DNA from: Deltaproteobacteria bacterium YD0425bin51
Lineage (GTDB): Bacteria > Desulfobacterota > Desulfobacteria > Desulfobacterales > YD0425bin51
Length of the DNA: 64,000 nt
Direction of reading: 5' to 3'
Assembly (NCBI GenBank): GCA_002753225.1
Contig: PDZS01000011.1
Location: 41,467-105,466, forward strand
Shown here piece by piece: positions 16,463-24,047 of the stretch. The notes beneath the pieces were generated by a model. That model was not told the origin of the DNA, made no database searches, and worked only from the letters and a program-made list of their open reading frames with translations. Position 1 is the stretch's first letter. Every line of letters begins with the position of its first letter. The position numbers and the translations under genes are program-made.

Positions 16463-17638
16463 ATGATCCATAGAACTATTTCTAATAAAATCAACCAGCT
16501 TATAAATCAATATCCCATAGTATCTATAATTGGCCCAAGACAATCAGGCAAGACAACTCTTGTAAAAGCACTATTTCCAGATTGGAAATATGTATCTCTT
16601 GAAGATTTAGATATGCGCGAATTTGCACAAAGTGATCCAAGAGGTTTTTTATCCACTTACAAAGAACATTCAATTTTGGACGAGGTTCAGCGTGTACCGG
16701 GTCTTTTTTCATATCTTCAAACCAAGGTTGACTCCATAGGAAAAGAAGGGCTCTACATACTTACTGGGTCATTTAATTTCGGCTTAATGGAAGGAATAAG
16801 CCAGTCCTTAGCTGGGCGTGTTTCAATTGTTAATCTTCTTCCATTTTCTCTTACCGAACTTATTGATGGCGGTCTTGCACCGGAAAATTTAGATAATTTA
16901 TTGTTTTCAGGATTATATCCAAGGATACATGACAAAAAAAATCCACCAAATGAATGGTATGCAGATTATGTGAAAACTTATATTGAAAGAGATGTAAGAA
17001 TGATAACAAAAATATCAGATCTTTCAACTTTTCAAAAATTTATAAAAATGTGTGCTGCTCGCTCAGGTCAGATAATTAATCTTTCTGCGTTGGGGGATGA
17101 CTGTGGTATATCCCATAATACAGCTAAATCATGGATGTCTATCTTAGAATCAAGTTTTATCATTTTTCTTCTTAAACCCTATTATAAAAATTTTAATAAG
17201 AGGCTTGTAAAAAATCCAAAGTTATATTTTTATGATACAGGGGTGTTGTGTTATCTTCTTGGCATAGACAATCCTCAAAATCTTGCCATACATTCCCAAA
17301 GGGGTCATATTTTTGAAACATGGGGTATCTGCGAACTAATGAAAGGAATATTTAACCGAAGACTTAGTGAAAATATATATTTTTGGAGAGACAATGCTGG
17401 ACATGAAATAGATTGTATTTTTGATCAGGAGGGTGGTAGCTTTATTCCGATAGAATTTAAGTCAGGAGAAACATTGAGTCTGGATTCTTTCAAGGGTCTT
17501 AAGCACTGGTATAAGATATCAGATACTCCTCCCCAAAATGGATTTCTGGTTTATGCCGGCAGCATAGATCAGATTAGAGAATATGGAAAAGTTTTAGGGT
17601 GGAGAAGTTTTTCACAGAAAATTCCTTTGGAGATATAG
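16463..17638 (+). CDS. AAA-type ATPase with DUF4143 domain
   Basis: 391 residues of the widespread ATP-binding protein family with an N-terminal AAA domain and C-terminal DUF4143. Walker A GPRQSGKTTLVK (about 23-34), Walker B HSILDEVQRVP, sensor-like LTGSFNFGLME and SLAGRVSIVNLLPFS are clear. After a winged-helix-like middle part (SALGDDCGISHNTAKSW), the C-terminus has a nuclease-like EIDCIFDQEG and IPIEFKSGE. The cellular role of the family is not known; it is often found in variable regions. It stands alone, behind a perfect inverted repeat and convergent with etfA. Confidence 0.88.
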   Translation: MIHRTISNKINQLINQYPIVSIIGPRQSGKTTLVKALFPDWKYVSLEDLDMREFAQSDPRGFLSTYKEHSILDEVQRVPGLFSYLQTKVDSIGKEGLYILTGSFNFGLMEGISQSLAGRVSIVNLLPFSLTELIDGGLAPENLDNLLFSGLYPRIHDKKNPPNEWYADYVKTYIERDVRMITKISDLSTFQKFIKMCAARSGQIINLSALGDDCGISHNTAKSWMSILESSFIIFLLKPYYKNFNKRLVKNPKLYFYDTGVLCYLLGIDNPQNLAIHSQRGHIFETWGICELMKGIFNRRLSENIYFWRDNAGHEIDCIFDQEGGSFIPIEFKSGETLSLDSFKGLKHWYKISDTPPQNGFLVYAGSIDQIREYGKVLGWRSFSQKIPLEI

Positions 17639-17670
17639 CTAATGGTCTGTTATTTATAAATATATTTTTT

Positions 17671-18663
17671 TTATTTTAAAGATTCTTGATATTTTTTTAT
17701 GAGTATAGGCAGAAATGTCTTCAAGTCTTCAATAATACCATATTGTGCTATATTAAATATAACAGCTTGAGGGTCACTGTTAATGGCAATAATCATTTTA
17801 GCATCTTTTATTCCTGCTAAATGTTGCGTAGAGCCTGAAATTCCACAGGCTAAATAGAGCTGAGGATTTACCTTTTTACCTGTTTCACCTATTTGTTTGG
17901 AATAGGGCAACCAACCTAAATCACAAACAACACGTGATGCACCAATGGTAGAGTGATTAAATATTGATGCTGTATCCTGAATTAGTGAAATATTTTCAGC
18001 TTTACCGATCCCTTTACCTGCAGATACAATTACTTCTGCTTCTTCTAAAGAACGATCATTATCTTCTCTCTTTTTTATATTTATAGGTATGAAATTATTT
18101 TCTTGTGCATATACTTTTTCTATCATAACTTTTGCTCTATTATCAAATTCCTTTATTGGTGAAGGGTTGGATGGTATGTTGGATATAATTGTAATAATAA
18201 CTGTCTCAATATGCTGAGGTTTAATTTCTGCTTTGAGTTTTCCGTTAAAAATAGACCTGCGAAAGATAATATCTCCGTCATCACTTTCTGAAAACGATTC
18301 CACTGCTGAAATGCATGGTACAGAAAGGTGATGAGCAAGAATACCAGCAATCTGGCAGTTAAGCATGTTATGTGAAAGACATATATAGGCTGGAAGTTTT
18401 TTTGAAATTACAGAGATTAGAGCTTTAGCTAGTAATAGGGGATTGGGATACATCAGAGAGTCATGTTCCAGCGCTAAAGTATCTATACCTTCCTTTTGGT
18501 TGATTTTTTCAGAAACAGTTCTAACATCTTTTCCTGGTATTATCATTATGGTTTTTGCCAAGTTGATAATGGCAATATCTCTGATAAAAGTTATAAGATC
18601 AAAGCTTGACTTAGAGAGCTTATTTTCTATTGTTTCACCAATTAATAACATATTTTTTTGCAT
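17671..18663 (-). CDS. etfA: Electron transfer flavoprotein alpha subunit
   Basis: 330 residues. The C-terminal FAD-binding domain is well kept: EVIVSAGKGIG, GASRVVCDLGWLPYSKQIG, GKKVNPQLYLACGISGSTQH and IIAINSDPQAVIF. The N-terminal half is divergent. ETF takes electrons from acyl-CoA dehydrogenases and passes them to the quinone pool or a bifurcating partner. Unusually etfB is not adjacent but 4 kb away on the same strand, with four plus-strand genes between. No good ribosome-binding site is seen before the start chosen. Confidence 0.92.
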   Translation of the reverse strand: MQKNMLLIGETIENKLSKSSFDLITFIRDIAIINLAKTIMIIPGKDVRTVSEKINQKEGIDTLALEHDSLMYPNPLLLAKALISVISKKLPAYICLSHNMLNCQIAGILAHHLSVPCISAVESFSESDDGDIIFRRSIFNGKLKAEIKPQHIETVIITIISNIPSNPSPIKEFDNRAKVMIEKVYAQENNFIPINIKKREDNDRSLEEAEVIVSAGKGIGKAENISLIQDTASIFNHSTIGASRVVCDLGWLPYSKQIGETGKKVNPQLYLACGISGSTQHLAGIKDAKMIIAINSDPQAVIFNIAQYGIIEDLKTFLPILIKKYQESLK

Positions 18664-18706
18664 AAGAAGAATATAACAATATTTTAAATAGTTATCAATA
18701 AAAAAA

Positions 18707-18722
18707 TATCGAGCGTTCGTTA
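18707..18722. promoter_or_regulatory. TetR-type operator candidate
   Basis: TATCGAGCGTTCGTTA is a near-palindrome (half-sites TATCGA and TCGTTA, one mismatch) of the size and style bound by TetR-family regulators of fatty-acid genes. It lies between divergent etfA and the histidine phosphatase gene, and overlaps the -10 box proposed for etfA. The TetR gene at 20873 is the obvious candidate regulator. Confidence 0.45.
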
Positions 18723-18746
18723 TATTTTTTTGTTGATCTTTGTAAA
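18719..18746 (-). promoter_or_regulatory. Possible etfA promoter
   Basis: On the minus strand TTTACA (18746-18741) and TATAAC (18724-18719) are 16 bases apart, about 55 bases before the etfA start. The -10 box overlaps the TetR-like palindrome, which would suit repression. The -35 box lies inside the 38-base block shared with the etfB upstream region. Confidence 0.4.
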
Positions 18747-18770
18747 AAATTTCAATATAAATTATGAAAA
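18733..18770. repeat. 38-base block shared with the etfB upstream region (copy A)
   Basis: 33 of 38 bases match 23558-23595 without gaps. This copy begins 70 bases upstream of the etfA start; the other begins 74 bases upstream of etfB, in the same orientation. A shared promoter or operator, or the relic of a duplication, would explain this. Confidence 0.7.
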
Positions 18771-18779
18771 ATAAATAAG

Positions 18780-18886
18780 TAAGTAACCGTCCACAAGCTT
18801 TCCTGCAAAATGGATTCCCACTTTCGTGGGAATGAGGTCATTCCCGCGAAAGCGGGAATCCAGGAAAACTGGTGGTCGGTTACTTA
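18780..18886. repeat. 107-bp palindromic REP/MITE-like element
   Basis: The element is bounded by TAAGTAACCG (18780-18789) and its exact complement CGGTTACTTA (18877-18886). Inside, CCAC-AAGCTTTCCTG on the left mirrors CCAGGAAAACTGGTGG on the right, and the centre holds two hairpins: GGATTCCCACTTTCGTGGG and ATTCCCGCGAAAGCGGGAAT. The second is a motif seen in interspersed repeats of many bacteria. It is far richer in G+C than its surroundings. It ends 11 bases before the histidine phosphatase start, so it lies in that gene's leader. Confidence 0.8.
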
Positions 18887-18897
18887 AAAGGTGATAC

Positions 18898-19608
18898 ATG
18901 GGCACATTATATATGATAAGGCATGGTCAAGCTTCATTTGGTAAAGATAATTATGATAAGCTTTCTGATTTGGGAGAACACCAGGCAAAACTATTAGCTG
19001 CTTACTTTGTACGTAAAAAGCTAAATTTTGATATGATTTATACAGGTACATTGTTACGTCATAGAGAAACAGCCCAATCACTAATTGAGGCTTATAAATT
19101 TAATGGCTTTAAGCCTTGTGAAGTAAAAGAATCTAAGTCTTTTGATGAGTATGATTTTAAAGCTATCATGAAATCGATTATTCCAGTTTTACAGGCTAAA
19201 AATCCTCAATTTAATGAAAGTCTTGATCTTATATTTAAAAACAGCCGTGAATTTCAATATGTATTTGAAACCGCAATGATACATTGGATGTCTGGAAATG
19301 ATAATTTTCCTGATCTTCCTAGCTGGAATGACTTTAAAGACAAAGTAGCAGATGAAATAAATTTTATAATGCAAAATACAGGCAAAGGTAAAAAGATTGC
19401 TATATTTACATCTGGCGGACCTATTGCAGCTACGATTCAGAAAGTTTTACAATTATCAGATTACATGACATTAAAGATAACATGCCAGATTATAAACAGC
19501 TCTGTAAGTCGCTTTAAATTCAACAAAGAAAGCATTATGTTATCAGTATTTAATGATTGTAATCATTTAGAAATTGAAGAGCGAAGTGATTTTATAACGT
19601 ATATCTAA
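18898..19608 (+). CDS. Histidine phosphatase family protein
   Basis: 236 residues of the phosphoglycerate-mutase-like superfamily. The catalytic RHG motif is at residues 8-10 (MIRHGQASFG), followed by LSDLGEHQAKLLAAYF and the second phosphate-binding region YTGTLLRHRETAQ. The later H of the family is not obvious; IAIFTSGGPIAATIQ occupies the usual block with Ser in place of His. It probably removes phosphate from a small metabolite. It starts an operon with an acyl-CoA dehydrogenase, a TetR regulator and a kinase, so a phosphorylated acyl-CoA intermediate is a possible substrate. GGTGA lies before the ATG. Confidence 0.85.
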   Translation: MGTLYMIRHGQASFGKDNYDKLSDLGEHQAKLLAAYFVRKKLNFDMIYTGTLLRHRETAQSLIEAYKFNGFKPCEVKESKSFDEYDFKAIMKSIIPVLQAKNPQFNESLDLIFKNSREFQYVFETAMIHWMSGNDNFPDLPSWNDFKDKVADEINFIMQNTGKGKKIAIFTSGGPIAATIQKVLQLSDYMTLKITCQIINSSVSRFKFNKESIMLSVFNDCNHLEIEERSDFITYI

Positions 19609-19630
19609 TAATTATAAAAAGGGGGTCATA

Positions 19631-20854
19631 ATGGATTTTGCGATATCAGAACGTATGAATATCATTTTGGATATGATAAATGAATTTGTGGATAAGGAGC
19701 TTATTCCATTAGAGGTCGAATATTTAAATCATGAGTTTGTTGAATTGCTGCCAGTTTTAGAAGAAAAGCGCAGTATGGTGAAAAAGATGGAACTTTGGGC
19801 GCCAAATCATCCTAAGGAATTAGGTGGAATGGGATTAGATTTGGTTGAGCATGCTCTAGTGTCTGAAGCTTTGGGGAGAACACCAATTGGACACTATGTG
19901 TTCAATTGTCAAGCACCAGATGCTGGAAATATTGAAATTTTACATAAATATGGGACAGATGAACAGAAAGAAATATATTTAAAGCCACTAGTAGAAGGAA
20001 AGATTCGAAGTTGTTTTTCAATGACAGAAGTCAATATGCCGGGTTCAAATCCTCTTATGCTTGAAACTACTGCAGTTAAAGATGGTGATGATTATATAAT
20101 AAATGGTCAGAAGTGGTACACAACCTCAGCAGAGGGATCAAAGTTTGCAATTGTAATGGCTGTTACAAACCCAGAAGCTCCTGCTTATCTGAGGGCTAGT
20201 ATGATAATTGTTCCTACAGATACCCCAGGATTTAATCTTGTAAGAAATATTCCAGTAATGGGGCATAAAGGAACAGACTATGCAAGTCATGGAGAAATTT
20301 TATATAGCAATTGCAGGGTACCAAAGAAAAATTTACTTGGACCTGAAGGACATGGATTTGTAATTGCTCAGGAACGTTTGGGTCCTGGAAGAATTCATCA
20401 TTGTATGCGCTGGCTGGGTATATGCAATCGTTCTTTTGATCTAATGTGCAGTAGAGCTAACGCAAGAAAGATTCTTCCTGATGGTAAAACGCTTTCAACA
20501 CGTCAAATCATTCAGACATGGGTTGCAGAATCAGCATCTGAAATTCAAGCAGCAAGACTTATGACTCTTCATGCTGCATGGAAGATAGAAAAGGAAGGAG
20601 CAAAAGCTGCACGTTATGATATCTCGTTCATTAAATTTGTGGTGGCAAATACCATGCAGAAAGTTATTGATAGGGCATTGCAGGTGCATGGTGGGATGGG
20701 GATGACAGATGATACTATCATAGCTTACTTTTATCGTCATGAAAGGGCAGCAAGAATCTATGACGGTGCTGATGAGGTTCATAAGGTCAGTGTTGCTAAA
20801 AAGATTTTAGAAGCTCACAGGCAAGGCGGATATCGCAGCGCTTTAAATATCTGA
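19631..20854 (+). CDS. Acyl-CoA dehydrogenase (ACAD10/ACAD11 type)
   Basis: 407 residues of the acyl-CoA dehydrogenase fold. FAD and substrate blocks include CFSMTEVNMPGSNP, YIINGQKWYTTSAEGSKFAI, MGHKGTDYASHGEI, GGMGMTDDTIIAYFYRHERA and YDGADEVHKVSVAKKIL; this last form (DG-DEVH) is typical of the ACAD10/11 branch. In levulinate breakdown (LvaC) and in mammalian ACAD10/11, such enzymes act on 4-phosphoacyl-CoA made by an APH-like kinase, and a kinase of that type is encoded two genes downstream. Electrons, if released, would go to the EtfAB encoded on either side. GGGGG precedes the ATG. Confidence 0.9.
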   Translation: MDFAISERMNIILDMINEFVDKELIPLEVEYLNHEFVELLPVLEEKRSMVKKMELWAPNHPKELGGMGLDLVEHALVSEALGRTPIGHYVFNCQAPDAGNIEILHKYGTDEQKEIYLKPLVEGKIRSCFSMTEVNMPGSNPLMLETTAVKDGDDYIINGQKWYTTSAEGSKFAIVMAVTNPEAPAYLRASMIIVPTDTPGFNLVRNIPVMGHKGTDYASHGEILYSNCRVPKKNLLGPEGHGFVIAQERLGPGRIHHCMRWLGICNRSFDLMCSRANARKILPDGKTLSTRQIIQTWVAESASEIQAARLMTLHAAWKIEKEGAKAARYDISFIKFVVANTMQKVIDRALQVHGGMGMTDDTIIAYFYRHERAARIYDGADEVHKVSVAKKILEAHRQGGYRSALNI

Positions 20855-20872
20855 TAAGAGTAAGGTGAAGCT

Positions 20873-21571
20873 TTGATTAAGTTTGATACATTTAAGCAAA
20901 AGGTTATGGTTTCAATGGAAGATATCTGCAGTGATATTTTTCAAGAAAACAGAAGCTCAATTAAAATTAAGAAAAAAAGAATAGGTGTTAAAAATCTATC
21001 GAATATTTTTGAGGCTACCTTAAAGCTTTCAAATAAAAAAGGTTTTAAAACCATGAGTCTGCGTGATTTGTGCAAAGAGACAGGACTTAGTATGGGAGCT
21101 CTTTATTCTTATTTTAAAAATAAAGATGAGCTTTTAAATATTATTCAACAAAAAGGGAGACTCATGGTCGAGAAAGTGTTGCGTGAAAATATAGAAGATA
21201 TTAATGATTCTAAGAAGAAATTAGAAACTGCAATATATTCGCACTTGTATTTGAGCGAAATCATGCAACCTTGGTTCTTTTTTTCTTATATGGAAACACG
21301 CCATTTTCACAAAGATGAGCATAAAAAGGGAATTGAAAGTGAGCTTTATACCGAACAAATTTTTATAGATATTTTAGAGCAAGGTAAAAAAGAGAATATA
21401 TTTTTTGTTGAAAATACTGTTTTGACTGCTTCAGTAATAAAAGCAATGCTTCAGGATTGGTATTTAAAGCATGGTAAATATATTAGACGTAAAATTAAAG
21501 TTGAAGAATACGCATCTTTTATTGTTAAGTTAATACTTGCTTATATTGCAGCTAATCCTTTAAATAAGTAA
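20873..21571 (+). CDS. TetR-family transcriptional regulator
   Basis: 232 residues. The DNA-binding helix-turn-helix is at about 60-82 (MSLRDLCKETGLSMGALYSY followed by FKNKDELL), with an unusually long N-terminal lead of about 40 residues. The C-terminal helical part should bind an acyl-CoA-like ligand. It starts at TTG 20873 with AAGGTGAAG upstream. Being inside the operon it probably represses it; the palindrome at 18707-18722 is the best operator seen. Confidence 0.88.
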   Translation: MIKFDTFKQKVMVSMEDICSDIFQENRSSIKIKKKRIGVKNLSNIFEATLKLSNKKGFKTMSLRDLCKETGLSMGALYSYFKNKDELLNIIQQKGRLMVEKVLRENIEDINDSKKKLETAIYSHLYLSEIMQPWFFFSYMETRHFHKDEHKKGIESELYTEQIFIDILEQGKKENIFFVENTVLTASVIKAMLQDWYLKHGKYIRRKIKVEEYASFIVKLILAYIAANPLNK

Positions 21572-21595
21572 CTAACTTTAGAAAGGATATTTTTT

Positions 21596-22669
21596 ATGAA
21601 ATCCATTAAATCTATTGATGAACCTATTGAAGTAAGGGAAGGCGAACAAATCAATCAAAAAAATCTTGAGATGTTTTTAAAATCACATATTCCTGATTTG
21701 AATGGAGAATTAATTATTAGTCAGTTTCCAAGCGGTTTTTCTAACCTTACTTATCTATTAAAATTAGGTGAACGGGAAATGGTACTCAGAAAGCCGCCTT
21801 ATGGAAAGAAAGCTAAGTCTGCTCATGATATGGCTCGAGAATATAAAATTTTAAATGCATTAAAACCCGTATTTCCTTACGCTCCAACTCCTCTATTATA
21901 CTCAGAAGAACTTGATATTATTGGCAGTCCTTTCTATCTAATGGAGAGAGTAAAAGGAATAATATTGCGAAAAAAATTACCCAAAGAACTAATGCTTTCC
22001 AAGATAGATGCAAGAAAGCTTTGCGAAAATTTGATTTCTGTATTTTATGAGTTGCATAGTATAGATTATAAGGCAATAGGTCTTGAAGATTTTGGAAAAC
22101 CTGAAGGATATGTGCGCCGTCAGGTTGATGGATGGTCAAAACGCTATATGGATGCAAGGACAGATGATGTACCTGATTTTGAAAAAGTAATGCAATGGAT
22201 GCAGGATAATATGCCAAAAGACTGCAAAACTTCGTCAATTATTCATAATGATTATAAATTCGACAATGTAGTATTAAACCACGAAGATCCACTTCATATT
22301 ATTGGCGTACTTGATTGGGAAATGGCCACTATCGGAGATCCATTAATGGATTTGGGTTCTTCTCTGGCATATTGGGTTAACAGGGATGATCCTGAAAATC
22401 TTCAAATGATTCGGCAGATGCCAACCACTTTAGAAGGTATGATGACTAGAGAGGAGCTTATAGAGTTTTATCTTTCCAAAACTGGGCTTAAAGTAGAATC
22501 ATTCGATTTCTATTTATGCTTTGGCATTTTTCGTTTAGCAGTTATAGCGCAACAGATTTATTACCGTTTTTATCACGGACAGACTAAAGATAAACGTTTT
22601 CAAATGCTTGCTTTCGCAGTAAAAATTCTCGAAGAAACTGCCTTGAAATTAATCAATAATGATTATTAG
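21596..22669 (+). CDS. APH-family phosphotransferase (ACAD10/11-type kinase)
   Basis: 357 residues. The kinase catalytic loop HNDYKFDN (217-224) and the metal-binding LDWEMATIGDPLMDLG (239-254) are complete, and the ATP-binding region PSGFSNLTYLLKLG plus VLRKPPYGKKAKSAHDM matches the APH-like domain of ACAD10/11 and of LvaA rather than antibiotic kinases. LvaA phosphorylates 4-hydroxyacyl-CoA so that the partner dehydrogenase can remove the 4-oxygen. AAAGGATA precedes the ATG. The substrate is inferred from family and neighbours. Confidence 0.87.
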   Translation: MKSIKSIDEPIEVREGEQINQKNLEMFLKSHIPDLNGELIISQFPSGFSNLTYLLKLGEREMVLRKPPYGKKAKSAHDMAREYKILNALKPVFPYAPTPLLYSEELDIIGSPFYLMERVKGIILRKKLPKELMLSKIDARKLCENLISVFYELHSIDYKAIGLEDFGKPEGYVRRQVDGWSKRYMDARTDDVPDFEKVMQWMQDNMPKDCKTSSIIHNDYKFDNVVLNHEDPLHIIGVLDWEMATIGDPLMDLGSSLAYWVNRDDPENLQMIRQMPTTLEGMMTREELIEFYLSKTGLKVESFDFYLCFGIFRLAVIAQQIYYRFYHGQTKDKRFQMLAFAVKILEETALKLINNDY

Positions 22670-22710
22670 TAAAAAAACAGTCGATTTTAATTTTCCATTA
22701 TTATTGATGA

Positions 22711-23484
22711 CTACTTCAAAAATTTTTTTAATATTATGAGTAATTGCTCAGCCTTTTTTTCTGCTGATCCTTTTATAATAGAGCAAGACGAGTAGATTTC
22801 TGGAAATTTAATATTTATATTATCTTCTCTTTTATTAGTTTTGCATATTTCTTCTACAGGAATGGTTAAAATCTTTTGTGATCTTGATCTTATAATATTA
22901 GAAAGTGAAGGATAACGGGGACGATTAATTCCTGATTGAATTGTAAGCAAAGCAGGGAGTGTGAGTACTACAGTTTCAGATAAGCCTCCATCAAGTTCAC
23001 AAGTGACTATTATTTTATTTTCATCCGGCTTCAAAGATGTTTGGGTTACAGAAACAGCGCAAGGAATATCAAGTATTGCAGAAGTCATGCTACCCACAAG
23101 ACACTGCATGTCATCTTCTGCCATTACACCTGTAAATATCAAGTCATAAGAATTAGAGCGTGCATATTCTGCAATATAAGATGCAATATCATAGGCGCTT
23201 AAATAAGTATATTGATCACAAATTAAATGAATACCTGTATCAGCTCCCAGAGAAATTGCACGTTTTAAAGCATCTTCAACTCTTAATGGCCCTATGGAAA
23301 GAACGCTAATTTTTACATTTTGAAATGCTTCTTTTATGCGCAAAGCTTCTTCAAGAGCATATTCATCATATCTGTTAATTCTGTAAGAGATACCTTCGCT
23401 CTCTTCTATCCAGTTTTTTTGAGCATTAATTACAAACTCTGTTTCATTTTCAGGAACTTGTTTGATACAAACCAGAATATTCAT
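22711..23484 (-). CDS. etfB: Electron transfer flavoprotein beta subunit
   Basis: 257 residues. MNILVCIKQVPENETEFVIN, INRYDEYALEEALRIKE, ISLGADTGIHLICD and the beta-signature region DIPCAVSVTQTSL followed by CELDGGLSETVVLTLPALLT are typical. It forms the ETF dimer with EtfA and binds AMP or FAD. It is convergent with the kinase gene and separated from etfA by 4 kb, unlike the usual adjacent etfBA pair. Confidence 0.93.
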   Translation of the reverse strand: MNILVCIKQVPENETEFVINAQKNWIEESEGISYRINRYDEYALEEALRIKEAFQNVKISVLSIGPLRVEDALKRAISLGADTGIHLICDQYTYLSAYDIASYIAEYARSNSYDLIFTGVMAEDDMQCLVGSMTSAILDIPCAVSVTQTSLKPDENKIIVTCELDGGLSETVVLTLPALLTIQSGINRPRYPSLSNIIRSRSQKILTIPVEEICKTNKREDNINIKFPEIYSSCSIIKGSAEKKAEQLLIILKKFLK

Positions 23485-23551
23485 TTTTAACCTGCTTAGT
23501 TATTCATTTTTGAGGAATATATAATTCAATGACTGCAATTTATTTAGCTAT

Positions 23552-23580
23552 TTTATATTGACCATTGTAAAAAACTTCAA
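23552..23580 (-). promoter_or_regulatory. Possible etfB promoter
   Basis: On the minus strand TTGAAG (23580-23575) and TATAAA (23557-23552) are separated by 17 bases, about 68 bases before the etfB start. Both boxes fall in or next to the 38-base block shared with the etfA upstream region. Confidence 0.5.
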
Positions 23581-23595
23581 TATCAATTATTAAAA
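23558..23595. repeat. 38-base block shared with the etfA upstream region (copy B)
   Basis: Gap-free match of 33/38 to 18733-18770. It contains the -35 box and spacer proposed for etfB. Confidence 0.7.
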
Positions 23596-23639
23596 AGGAG
23601 AAGAAATTAAAAGATAACATTTTTTTAAAGGAGATTAAA

Positions 23640-24047
23640 ATGGGTGAAATACGATCTTTAAAGGCTGTTGAGCTTAATTTTCAGGAATTAGTTGAAGAGT
23701 TGAAGAAATGGTTTATTGAGGATAATTTTAATGCACAAGTTCTTAAAATGGAAGATGGAAGAACACTTGTCCAAATTGAAAAACAAGGTTCTTGGCGTAA
23801 AATAGTAGGAATGTCTACTGCTCTAAATGTTATATTATCTCAAGAAGCTCAAGAATTAAAAATAGAGATAGGACCTGGAAGATGGATAGATAAAACAGCT
23901 TCAGGAATAATTAGTATGTTGCTTTTCTGGCCAATGTCAATAACAGCTATATTAGGTGCATGGGACCAAATGAATTTACCGGAACAGATATTTAAATATA
24001 TATCAAGTTATATCAGCAGTCATTGTAAAAATGAACAAAAACAATGA
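23640..24047 (+). CDS. Small membrane-associated protein of unknown function
   Basis: 135 residues, family not recognised. The N-terminal 85 residues look like a small alpha/beta domain (VEELKKWFIEDNFNAQVLKM, RTLVQIEKQGSWRK). Residues about 92-111 (SGIISMLLFWPMSITAILGA) could form one membrane helix, and the tail is hydrophilic. AAAGGAG precedes the ATG. Its last 4 bases overlap the fluoride-channel start, so it probably works with, or is co-expressed with, the channel. Confidence 0.75.
   Translation: MGEIRSLKAVELNFQELVEELKKWFIEDNFNAQVLKMEDGRTLVQIEKQGSWRKIVGMSTALNVILSQEAQELKIEIGPGRWIDKTASGIISMLLFWPMSITAILGAWDQMNLPEQIFKYISSYISSHCKNEQKQ

Noticed and set aside
21596..22669. Aminoglycoside resistance kinase
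   Set aside because: The APH fold is shared, but sequence blocks and the neighbouring ACAD10/11-type gene point to acyl-CoA metabolism.
23485..23639. Possible fluoride riboswitch before the crcB operon
   Set aside because: The compact GGCGATGG-type fluoride motif and pseudoknot partner are not present; the gap holds the etfB promoter block and a plain ribosome-binding site.
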